Assembly (NCBI GenBank): GCA_030527765.1
Contig: JAUNAE010000016.1
Coordinates: 1-12,673, forward strand
Direction: 5' to 3'
DNA length: 12,673 nucleotides
Source of the DNA: Eubacteriales bacterium
Lineage (GTDB): Bacteria > Bacillota_A > Clostridia > Lachnospirales > Lachnospiraceae
Both the position numbers and the translations under genes were made by a program. Below the pieces are notes generated by a model. That model searched no databases and had not been told where the DNA came from. It was given only the letters and a program-made list of their open reading frames with translations. Positions 1 to 6,099 of this stretch are shown here, piece after piece. Every line of letters starts with the position of its first letter. Within the stretch, counting starts at the first letter, position 1.

Positions 1-971
1 GTGAACTCCATATCCTGCATATCTCTGTAGTGGTTCTCAAGGATACCACAAACCTCAACGAACTGTTTGAATGCCTCCGGGAACTTCTGCTCCATCTCGG
101 AAATGTGCATTGGTGTACGAACACCAGCAACAACGTCCTCACCCTGTGCATTGGTCAGGAACTCACCGAACAGACCTTTGTTACCGGTAGCTGGGTCACG
201 TGTAAATGCTACACCGGTACCACAGTCATCACCCATGTTACCGAATGCCATCATCTGTACGTTAACAGCGGTACCCCAGGAATATGGGATATCGTTATCA
301 CGACGATATACGTTTGCACGCGGGTTGTCCCAGGAACGGAATACAGCTTTGATAGCGCCTACCAGCTGCTCCTTCGGATCGGACGGGAAATCGTTTCCGA
401 TTTTTGCTTTGTACTCAGCTTTGAACTGTCCAGCAAGCTCTTTCAGATCTTCAGCGGTAAGCTCAACGTCAAGTTTTACACCACGATCAGCTTTCATCTT
501 GTCGATGAGCTCCTCGAAGTATTTCTTACCAACTTCCATAACTACATCAGAGTACATCTGGATAAATCTTCTATAGCAGTCCCAAGCCCAACGTGGGTTG
601 CCGGATTTTGCAGAAAGGACTTCAACTACGTCCTCATTCAGACCAAGGTTCAGGATTGTATCCATCATACCAGGCATAGATGCTCTAGCACCGGAACGTA
701 CAGATACGAGCAGAGGATTCTCTTTGTCACCGAACTTCTTACCGGTGATACCTTCCATTTTTGTGATTGCTTCCATGATCTGGCCCATGATCTCATCATT
801 GATGGATCTGCCATCCTCATAGTACTGTGTGCAGGCCTCAGTTGTGATTGTGAAACCCTGCGGTACCGGAAGTTTCAGGTTTGTCATCTCAGCAAGGTTT
901 GCGCCCTTACCACCCAGAAGATTTCTCATGGTTGCGTTACCTTCTGTAAACATGTAAACCCATTTAGCCAT
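1..971 (-). CDS. ppdK: Pyruvate, phosphate dikinase, N-terminal part (cut by left edge)
   Basis: Catalyses pyruvate + ATP + Pi to PEP + AMP + PPi, reversibly, in the cytoplasm. Only the first 323 codons are present; the full protein is about 875 residues in the family. The visible part is the ATP-grasp nucleotide-binding domain. It begins MAKWVYMFTEGNATMRNLLG and carries GGKGANLAEM with Lys22, and VRSGARASMPGMMDT with Arg92. Both fall at the positions of the ATP-binding Lys22 and Arg92 of Clostridium symbiosum PPDK. The phosphohistidine domain and the PEP/pyruvate barrel lie off the left edge. The ATG at 971 is preceded by AGGAGG at good spacing and by a consensus-like promoter, so the start is secure. 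The gene is downstream of, but transcriptionally separate from, the PPi-type phosphofructokinase, because a terminator lies between them. The reading frame is open to the window edge with no frameshift. Confidence 0.97.
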   Translation of the reverse strand, partial: MAKWVYMFTEGNATMRNLLGGKGANLAEMTNLKLPVPQGFTITTEACTQYYEDGRSINDEIMGQIMEAITKMEGITGKKFGDKENPLLVSVRSGARASMPGMMDTILNLGLNEDVVEVLSAKSGNPRWAWDCYRRFIQMYSDVVMEVGKKYFEELIDKMKADRGVKLDVELTAEDLKELAGQFKAEYKAKIGNDFPSDPKEQLVGAIKAVFRSWDNPRANVYRRDNDIPYSWGTAVNVQMMAFGNMGDDCGTGVAFTRDPATGNKGLFGEFLTNAQGEDVVAGVRTPMHISEMEQKFPEAFKQFVEVCGILENHYRDMQDMEF

Positions 972-1026
972 CTTACATTTTCCTCCTATTTTTAATAAGT
1001 ACTTTTAGCTGTTTACGCACACAATC

Positions 1027-1055
1027 ATAATAATGATTTCTTTCTAAATAGTCAA
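1027..1055 (-). promoter_or_regulatory. Predicted sigma-A promoter of ppdK
   Basis: On the minus strand, TTGACT (1055-1050) and TATTAT (1032-1027) are separated by 17 bp. Initiation would fall near 1020, giving a leader of about 50 nt before the ppdK ATG at 971. An 8-bp inverted repeat, GTTTACGC at 1011-1018 and GCGTAAAC at 1056-1063, brackets the promoter and may be an operator. The promoter call follows from consensus and spacing; the operator role is inference. Confidence 0.75.
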
Positions 1056-1079
1056 GCGTAAACTTTAAAAAACGCTCAC

Positions 1080-1113
1080 AAAAAAAGGAATCTTCCGAAG
1101 AAGACTCCTTTTT
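1080..1113 (-). terminator. Rho-independent terminator after the phosphofructokinase gene
   Basis: Read on the minus strand, AAAAAGGAGTCTTC and GAAGATTCCTTTTT form a 14-bp stem around a TTCG tetraloop, followed by a run of Ts to 1080. The one non-Watson-Crick pair is G-T on the minus strand but A-C on the plus strand, which supports minus-strand function. It lies about 75 bp after the stop codon at 1188 and upstream of the ppdK promoter, separating the two units. Confidence 0.88.
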
Positions 1114-1187
1114 GATGTCTTATTTTTATTCAGATGTATTTCATTCTCTTAGAAATGGCATAAAAGTCAGACATTTTGACACTTTTA

Positions 1188-2450
1188 TTATTTACCACGA
1201 CGCTTTGACTGTTTCTTATTCAGGACAAGATGACGAGGCAGACCATTTACCATAATCGGCTGGTAATCTCCCTGAATCAGAGGCTTCACATAATCGATGA
1301 AGTCTTTTGTAACATAAGTGCCTTCCTTGTTCATCCAGCTTCTCGGAACCAGTTTTTCCTCATTGGCAATACGATGAACATCATAAATTCCGGTTGCAGA
1401 CATGTACGGGTCATCGGATACACGGTCAATGACGATCATCTTGCCGGTATCTCCCTCATCTGCAGCCTTTACTGCAGCACCGCCAACCATGAATGCCTCA
1501 TCAATATCCACTCTGGATGCCATATGAGAAGCACTTCTCTGAAGTGTAGAAAGTTCTACTGCTCTTGTCTTGCATCCACACTCGGCTGCAAGGAAGTTTG
1601 CAAGGTAAGTTGCCGTACCCTGTAACTGTTTGTGACCGAAAGCATCTACATAATCTCCGCTGCTTCCAAGCTCACATACGTAACGTCCATCTTCAAGTTT
1701 GATTCCCTCGGAAACACAAATCACTACGGATGATTTCTTCTTCAGAAGTTCGCGAACTTTTGCAAGGAAACGGTCAATATCAAATGGAACTTCCGGAAGG
1801 TAAATCAGATCCGGACCATCACACTCTTCAGACTGAGCAAGGGCAGCTGCACCTGTGAGCCATCCGGCATTACGTCCCATAATTTCCACGATGGTAATCA
1901 TGTTCTTCTTGTAGGTAAGACCTTCTGCATCTCTGATAACCTCTTTTGTGGAAACACCGATGTATTTTGCAGCGCTTCCAAATCCAGGTGTATGGTCAGT
2001 CAGTGCAAGGTCATTGTCAATGGTCTTCGGAACACCAAGGAATTTCTGTGGTTCTCCTGTAAGGATTGCATAATCAGACAATTTCTTAATGGTATCCATG
2101 GAATCATTACCACCGATATAAATAAACGCTTCGATCTCAAGTTTGTTGAGAATCTGGAAAATTTTCTCATAAATTGCTTTATCTTCATGAATCTCCGGCA
2201 GTTTAAAACGGCAAGATCCGAGAAATGCAGAAGGCGTTCTCTTCAGAAGCTCGATATCCAACTGTGAGTGAATCTGTGTAGACAAATCCACGTACTCTTC
2301 ATCCAGAAGGCCCTGAATTCCATGAAGCATTCCGTATACCTTATCAAAGCCTCTCTCGATCGCATTGCTGTATACTCCTGCCAGACTGGAATTAATTACC
2401 GATGTAGGTCCACCAGACTGTCCAACAATAATATTTCTCTTTTTTGCCAT
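1188..2450 (-). CDS. pfp: 6-phosphofructokinase, predicted pyrophosphate-dependent
   Basis: Phosphorylates fructose 6-phosphate to fructose 1,6-bisphosphate in glycolysis. The protein is 420 residues in the PFK fold. The phosphoryl-donor loop reads GGNDS at 113-117 and the catalytic motif PKTIDND at 141-147. Asp116 and Lys142 sit where ATP-dependent enzymes have two glycines (E. coli Gly104 and Gly124), which is the established signature of PPi-dependent PFKs. Asp145 corresponds to the E. coli catalytic Asp127, and MGRNAGW (191-197) binds sugar phosphate. Asn115 replaces the usual Asp of GGDDS, a variation. The ATG at 2450 has AGGAGG upstream. A longer frame to 2513 is excluded because it would begin at the promoter itself. 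The gene has its own promoter and terminator. Being beside ppdK, a PPi-producing or PPi-using enzyme, fits PPi-linked glycolysis. Donor specificity is inferred from residues only. Confidence 0.92.
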   Translation of the reverse strand: MAKKRNIIVGQSGGPTSVINSSLAGVYSNAIERGFDKVYGMLHGIQGLLDEEYVDLSTQIHSQLDIELLKRTPSAFLGSCRFKLPEIHEDKAIYEKIFQILNKLEIEAFIYIGGNDSMDTIKKLSDYAILTGEPQKFLGVPKTIDNDLALTDHTPGFGSAAKYIGVSTKEVIRDAEGLTYKKNMITIVEIMGRNAGWLTGAAALAQSEECDGPDLIYLPEVPFDIDRFLAKVRELLKKKSSVVICVSEGIKLEDGRYVCELGSSGDYVDAFGHKQLQGTATYLANFLAAECGCKTRAVELSTLQRSASHMASRVDIDEAFMVGGAAVKAADEGDTGKMIVIDRVSDDPYMSATGIYDVHRIANEEKLVPRSWMNKEGTYVTKDFIDYVKPLIQGDYQPIMVNGLPRHLVLNKKQSKRRGK

Positions 2451-2484
2451 GATATTGCCTCCTCTAGCGAAATAATTTATTGAT

Positions 2485-2513
2485 ATTTTACCAGTTTGAA
2501 GTTCAAAAGTCAA
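2485..2513 (-). promoter_or_regulatory. Predicted sigma-A promoter of the phosphofructokinase gene
   Basis: TTGACT (2513-2508) and TAAAAT (2490-2485) on the minus strand are spaced by exactly 17 bp, about 35 bp upstream of the ATG at 2450. The spacer contains a perfect odd palindrome, TTTGAAGTTCAAA (2495-2507), that almost fills the gap between the two boxes and could be an operator. The palindrome is seen directly; its role is inference. Confidence 0.75.
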
Positions 2514-2633
2514 TCTCTTTTGTGTATAAAGCCCTGTTTTTGCTTTAATTTTTTATTCTTTTAAGTTATTTTGCATATATTCAATCAAATCTGTCAGAAA
2601 ATACTGTCTTTCATATATTTTTCAAGAAACTAT

Positions 2634-2665
2634 AAAAAAACCGTGCCGACAGATGCCGGCACGGT
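2634..2665 (-). terminator. Rho-independent terminator after glyS
   Basis: On the minus strand ACCGTGCCG (2665-2657) and CGGCACGGT (2648-2640) form a GC-rich 9-bp stem with an 8-nt loop, followed by a run of seven Ts. It lies 26 bp beyond the glyS stop codon and upstream of the phosphofructokinase promoter. Confidence 0.92.
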
Positions 2666-2690
2666 CTTAATCCTTTTCGGATAATAATTA

Positions 2691-4085
2691 TCAGAATGTG
2701 AATTTGTCTGCGAAGTAGTTCTCCAGATCTTCAATCTTCACACGAACCTGCTCCATGGTATCACGGTCACGAACGGTAACTGCCTGATCCTCTTCAGAAT
2801 CAAAGTCATAGGTTACACAGAACGGAGTTCCGATCTCATCCTGTCTTCTGTAACGTTTACCAATATTTCCACGATCATCGAATTCACAGTTGTATTTCTT
2901 GGAAAGTGTCTGGAATACTTTCTCAGCACCCTCGTTCAGCTTCTTGGAAAGCGGAAGCACACCGATCTTAACCGGTGCCAGTACCGGATGGAAGTGAAGT
3001 ACGGTACGAACGTCATTCTTCTCTGCATCCAGAACTTCCTCATCATATGCGCTGCACAGGAATGCAAGCACCATACGGTCTGCACCAAGAGACGGCTCAA
3101 CAACGTATGGAATGTATTTTGCTTTCTTCTCATCATCGAAGTAGCTCATATCCTGTCCGGATACGTTCTGATGCTGAGTAAGGTCATAATCTGTACGGTC
3201 AGCGATTCCCCACAGCTCGCCCCATCCGAATGGGAACAGGAACTCAACGTCTGTTGTAGCCTTGCTGTAGAAGCTCAGCTCTTCTTTGTCATGGTCACGA
3301 TAACGAACTTCCTCTTTCTTCAGTCCCAGAGAAGACAGCCAGTCAAGGCAGAACTGTTTCCAGTATGCAAACCACTCAAGGTCAGTATCCGGCTCGCAGA
3401 AGAACTCAAGCTCCATCTGCTCAAACTCTCTTGTACGGAATGTGAAGTTACCCGGTGTAATCTCGTTACGGAAGGATTTACCGATCTGGCCGATTCCGAA
3501 CGGAATTTTCTTACGGGAAGTTCTCTGTACGTTCTTGAAGTTTACGAAAATACCCTGTGCAGTCTCCGGACGAAGATATACGGTATTCTTTGCATCCTCG
3601 GTAACACCCTGGAATGTTTTGAACATCAGGTTGAACTGACGAATGTCGGTGAAGTTGTGTTTGCCGCAGGTTGGGCATGGAATCTCATGCTCTTTGATGA
3701 AGCTCATCATCTCTTCCTGAGACCATGCATCGACTGCACCCTCAAGTTTGATATCATGCTCTGCGCAGAAGTCCTCAATCAGCTTATCTGCACGGAAACG
3801 CTCATGGCACTCTTTACAATCCATCAGAGGATCAGAGAAACCGCCAAGATGTCCGGAAGCAACCCATGTCTGAGGATTCATAAGAATTGCACAATCTACT
3901 CCAACATTGTATGGAGACTCCTGAACAAATTTCTGCCACCAGGCTTTTTTTACATTGTTCTTCAGCTCGACGCCAAGGTTTCCGTAATCCCAGGTATTTG
4001 CAAGACCACCATAGATCTCAGATCCCGGGTATACAAAACCTCTTGCCTTTGCAAGAGCTACAATTTTTTCCATTGTTTTTTCCAT
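2691..4085 (-). CDS. glyS: Glycine--tRNA ligase, homodimeric class II type
   Basis: Charges tRNA-Gly with glycine in the cytoplasm. The 464-residue single-chain protein belongs to the alpha2 family shared with eukaryotes, not the alpha2beta2 GlyQ/GlyS pair. Visible elements: [13 protein letters not shown] near 15-28; Cys90-x2-Cys93 and Cys137-x2-Cys140, a probable zinc-binding insertion; RPETAQGIF (172-180); class II motif 2, FRNEITP...[13 protein letters not shown] (205-229); motif 3, [10 protein letters not shown] (334-343); and a C-terminal anticodon-binding domain from about 370. The ATG at 4085 is chosen because GAGGAG lies 9 nt before it. An in-frame ATG 24 bp upstream (4109) would place that Shine-Dalgarno inside the gene. 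The gene is monocistronic, with its own promoter (4283-4311), a leader of about 190 nt and a terminator at 2634-2665. No T-box sequence is visible in the leader. Confidence 0.97.
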   Translation of the reverse strand: MEKTMEKIVALAKARGFVYPGSEIYGGLANTWDYGNLGVELKNNVKKAWWQKFVQESPYNVGVDCAILMNPQTWVASGHLGGFSDPLMDCKECHERFRADKLIEDFCAEHDIKLEGAVDAWSQEEMMSFIKEHEIPCPTCGKHNFTDIRQFNLMFKTFQGVTEDAKNTVYLRPETAQGIFVNFKNVQRTSRKKIPFGIGQIGKSFRNEITPGNFTFRTREFEQMELEFFCEPDTDLEWFAYWKQFCLDWLSSLGLKKEEVRYRDHDKEELSFYSKATTDVEFLFPFGWGELWGIADRTDYDLTQHQNVSGQDMSYFDDEKKAKYIPYVVEPSLGADRMVLAFLCSAYDEEVLDAEKNDVRTVLHFHPVLAPVKIGVLPLSKKLNEGAEKVFQTLSKKYNCEFDDRGNIGKRYRRQDEIGTPFCVTYDFDSEEDQAVTVRDRDTMEQVRVKIEDLENYFADKFTF

Positions 4086-4160
4086 AACTCTACTCTCCTC
4101 ATCTTTCATGTAAATACCTGCAACTCAATGCTGTCTGAACCAAGTCTTGCCGAGATAAAA

Positions 4161-4202
4161 TTGTTATCCCCCACTTATAGAAGATGGGGGTCTCCCCGAC
4201 TG
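4161..4202. repeat. 42-bp palindromic repeat, copy A1
   Basis: The copy starts TTGTTATCCCCCACTTATAG and ends GGGGGTCTCCCCGACTG. It is identical to copy A2 (4367-4407) apart from one extra C. It contains a C5/G5 hairpin and a GGGG-AGA-CCCC mini-hairpin that compete for the same C tract. It lies within the glyS leader. Confidence 0.85.
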
Positions 4203-4207
4203 TGATT

Positions 4208-4228
4208 AAGTGTGAGTCTTCTCGACTG
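4208..4228. repeat. Decayed partial copy of the palindromic repeat
   Basis: The last 17 bases match the tail of copies A1 and A2 (GGGGGTCTCCCCGACTG) at 13 positions. Three of the four differences are transitions, and the copy ends in the same CGACTG 26 bp after the end of A1. It looks like an old tandem copy losing its G/C tracts. The match is short, so confidence is modest. Confidence 0.45.
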
Positions 4229-4282
4229 CTGCTATCCTGCTACTTTAATACATCGCATCGAAAAACCAGGTGCTTTTGTACG

Positions 4283-4311
4283 ATTATACTAGGATCTTTT
4301 CCATTTTTCAA
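4283..4311 (-). promoter_or_regulatory. Predicted sigma-A promoter of glyS
   Basis: Minus-strand TTGAAA (4311-4306) and a perfect TATAAT (4288-4283) are spaced by 17 bp, the best promoter match in the window. It lies between the repeat copies A1 and A2/B, so the repeat cluster brackets the promoter. It separates glyS from the recO operon. Confidence 0.85.
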
Positions 4312-4329
4312 CCAAAAGTTAAATCGCTC

Positions 4330-4411
4330 ATCTCAGTCGGGGATTTAGACCCCCACTGAGACTAATTTGTTATCCCCACTTATAGAAGATGGGGGTCTCC
4401 CCGACTGAGAT
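4330..4411. repeat. 82-bp palindromic element (copies B and A2) at the recO stop
   Basis: The arms are ATCTCAGTCGGGG (4330-4342) plus AGACCCCCA (4347-4355), against TGGGGGTCT (4390-4398) plus CCCCGACTGAGAT (4399-4411). They are perfect complements over 22 bp apart from a 4-nt ATTT bulge. The left arm alone also folds: TCTCAGT (4331-4337) with ACTGAGA (4355-4361) and GGGG with CCCC. The right part is repeat copy A2 (4367-4407). The outer edge overlaps the first base of the recO TGA stop codon (4413-4411). There is no T-tract, so it is not a classical terminator, though a structure this stable could stall transcription or protect a 3' end. It may be a small non-autonomous mobile palindrome, for example an IS200/IS605-derived type; that is inference. 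Confidence 0.75.
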
Positions 4412-5169
4412 CAATTTCTGATCATCATCTCCAGAATGTCCAGACTTTTGAAACGGCGATCGGTATTTTTCTTTGTATATCGGTGGATGATCATTTCAAG
4501 TTCTGCAAGAACCTCTTCCTTCACCGTGAAAGTATACAGTTTTCCCATAGGTGCTGCTGCAATGAACTGCATGGCATAAAGTGCCGCCCCGGAAATTCTT
4601 CTCGCATCCGGTACCTGTCTTGCACATTCTCCCAGACAAATTCCATGGTTTTCCTGCGAAAACCAGATCTGATCCTCCTTCGAAGGCTCTTTCCCGCAGG
4701 AGCTGCACTGAAACAGTTCCGGCATGAATCCCTGCACCGTGAGCGTCCTCAATTCAAAAATACACCTAATCAGCCGGTTATCGATATTTTTGTTCATGAG
4801 GGCTTTGATCGTCAGAAACAACAGATTCATCATCTCCCGTTCATCGGTGCCTTCATGTCCGAAATAATCTGCAATTTCCAGGAAATAGAATCCATAGTAT
4901 ACCCCGGGCTGTTCCCTGGCAAGATCCGAAAACTGATAAGTGATCTCAGCCTGATTCACCCGGTAACTTGATTTGCCCTCATACAGAGTGAAATTCCCGA
5001 ACACAAAGGGGCCTGTTGCCGCCATGAGAGGACTGTTCATTCTCCGGGCTCCTTTTGCAAAGGCCGTAATTTTTCCTCTCTCTCTTGTCAGCAGTACAAT
5101 CCGTCTGTCATATTCGTCAATGGACATTGCTGAAAGAACAACTCCCTGCACGGTCACAAGATCACTCAT
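4411..5169 (-). CDS. recO: DNA repair protein RecO
   Basis: Recombination mediator of the RecFOR pathway: it anneals complementary single strands and helps load RecA on SSB-coated DNA, in the cytoplasm. The 252 residues match the family's usual length. The N-terminal OB-fold region runs to about residue 80 (VQGVVLSAMSIDEYDRRIVL near 7-26, then GKITAFAKGARR at 32-43). A helical C-terminal domain carries Cys155-x2-Cys158 and Cys178-x3-Cys182, the zinc-finger cysteines seen in many RecO proteins. The ATG at 5169 lies 3 bp after the era stop codon, with AGAAGGAA inside the end of era as ribosome binding site, so the two genes are cotranscribed and probably translationally coupled. The stop codon touches the palindromic element downstream, but the C-terminus (LDILEMMIRN) looks complete. 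Confidence 0.95.
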   Translation of the reverse strand: MSDLVTVQGVVLSAMSIDEYDRRIVLLTRERGKITAFAKGARRMNSPLMAATGPFVFGNFTLYEGKSSYRVNQAEITYQFSDLAREQPGVYYGFYFLEIADYFGHEGTDEREMMNLLFLTIKALMNKNIDNRLIRCIFELRTLTVQGFMPELFQCSSCGKEPSKEDQIWFSQENHGICLGECARQVPDARRISGAALYAMQFIAAAPMGKLYTFTVKEEVLAELEMIIHRYTKKNTDRRFKSLDILEMMIRN

Positions 5170-5172
5170 CGA

Positions 5173-6081
5173 TTATATTTCCTTCTTGTTATATCCAAAG
5201 TTCTTAATCAGAAAATCGCTGTCTCTCCAGTCCCTTTTCACTTTTACCCAAAGGCGAAGGTTCACTTTGCTCTCCAGCATCATCTCCAGTTCATATCTGG
5301 CATTGCTGCCAATTTTCTTAAGCATGGCGCCCTGTTTTCCGATAATAATTCCTTTGTGGGAATCCTTTTCACAGATAATGGTCGCTTCAATATCTACCAG
5401 AGGTTTTTTCCCCGGACGCTCTTTCATCGTATCAATGGCAACTGCGATGCCGTGAGGAATCTCTGCGTCCAGTGCATGGAGTGCCTTTTCACGGATAACT
5501 TCTGCCACAATCTGTCTCTGAGGCTGGTCTGTGATCGTATCCTCGTCATAAAACATCGGACCGTAAGGCAGATACTTAAAAAGACTCGGGATGATTTCCT
5601 CTGTGTTCTGTCCTCTTAAGGCAGAGCATGGAATAATTTCCGCAAAATCACAAATCTTTCGATAACTGTCAATCGCCGGAAGAATCTCTTCCCTGGAAAC
5701 GGTATCTACTTTGTTGATAATGAGAATGACCGGAACACCGACTTTCTGCAGTTCTTCTGCGATATGGCGCTCACCGGCACCGATGAACGTAGTTGGCTCC
5801 ACAAGCCACATAATCGCATCTACTTCTCTCAGTGTGCGCTCTGCCACTTCCACCATGTATTCTCCAAGTTTGTTCTTTGCCTTGTGAATTCCCGGCGTAT
5901 CCAAAAATACGATCTGACCCTGATCATCTGTGTAAACTGTCTGAATACGGTTTCTTGTGGTCTGAGGCTTCTTGGATGTGATTGCAATTTTCTGTCCGAT
6001 GAGATGATTCATCAGTGTTGATTTTCCAACATTCGGACGACCGATAATGGCAACAAATCCAGATTTTTTCGTTTCATCCAT
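5173..6081 (-). CDS. era: GTPase Era
   Basis: Essential GTPase that binds 16S rRNA near its 3' end and helps mature the 30S subunit, linking ribosome assembly with growth. The 302 residues are a typical length. G-domain motifs are complete: G1 GRPNVGKST (14-22), G2 Thr at 41-42 (PQTTRNR), G3 DTPG (61-64), G4 NKVD (123-126) and G5 SAL (153-155). The C-terminal KH RNA-binding domain shows GIIIGKQG (244-251) followed by MLKKIG. The ATG at 6081 has AAGGAG upstream and follows the peptidase stop codon by 18 bp; recO begins 3 bp after its stop. No promoter is evident in the short gap, so it is likely transcribed from upstream. Confidence 0.98.
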   Translation of the reverse strand: MDETKKSGFVAIIGRPNVGKSTLMNHLIGQKIAITSKKPQTTRNRIQTVYTDDQGQIVFLDTPGIHKAKNKLGEYMVEVAERTLREVDAIMWLVEPTTFIGAGERHIAEELQKVGVPVILIINKVDTVSREEILPAIDSYRKICDFAEIIPCSALRGQNTEEIIPSLFKYLPYGPMFYDEDTITDQPQRQIVAEVIREKALHALDAEIPHGIAVAIDTMKERPGKKPLVDIEATIICEKDSHKGIIIGKQGAMLKKIGSNARYELEMMLESKVNLRLWVKVKRDWRDSDFLIKNFGYNKKEI

Positions 6082-6099
6082 AGATTATTCTTCTCCTTT

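Larger units (their letters stand above)
4086..4282 (-). promoter_or_regulatory. Long 5' leader of glyS containing a repeat hairpin, no T-box seen
   Basis: From the predicted start site near 4276 to the glyS ATG the leader is about 190 nt. It contains one full copy of the 42-bp repeat (4161-4202) and a decayed copy (4208-4228). In the RNA, a CCCCC tract can pair either with GGGG just upstream, across an AGA loop, or with GGGGG 13 nt downstream, so two hairpins are mutually exclusive. The conserved T-box sequence (GGTGGTACCRCG-like) is absent. No U-tract follows either hairpin, so simple attenuation is not supported. A regulatory function is inference. Confidence 0.4.

Noticed and set aside
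30..995. 321-codon plus-strand frame opposite ppdK
   Set aside because: The minus strand encodes an unmistakable PPDK through this stretch, and the plus frame has no start signals.
2451..2513. N-terminal extension of the phosphofructokinase by 21 codons
   Set aside because: The extension would start inside the predicted -35 box; the ATG at 2450 has its own AGGAGG and matches the family N-terminus.
2988..4205. 405-codon open frame on the plus strand opposite glyS
   Set aside because: It lies antisense to a clear, full-length glycyl-tRNA synthetase, has no sensible ribosome binding site, and its translation shows no coherent domain.
4227..4253. Eight-codon mini-ORF (MRCIKVAG) in the glyS leader as an attenuator peptide
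   Set aside because: It has no ribosome binding site and only one glycine codon, and no terminator hairpin with a U-tract follows.
4161..4411. CRISPR array
   Set aside because: The copies differ in spacing, orientation and length and there are no regular spacers or cas genes.
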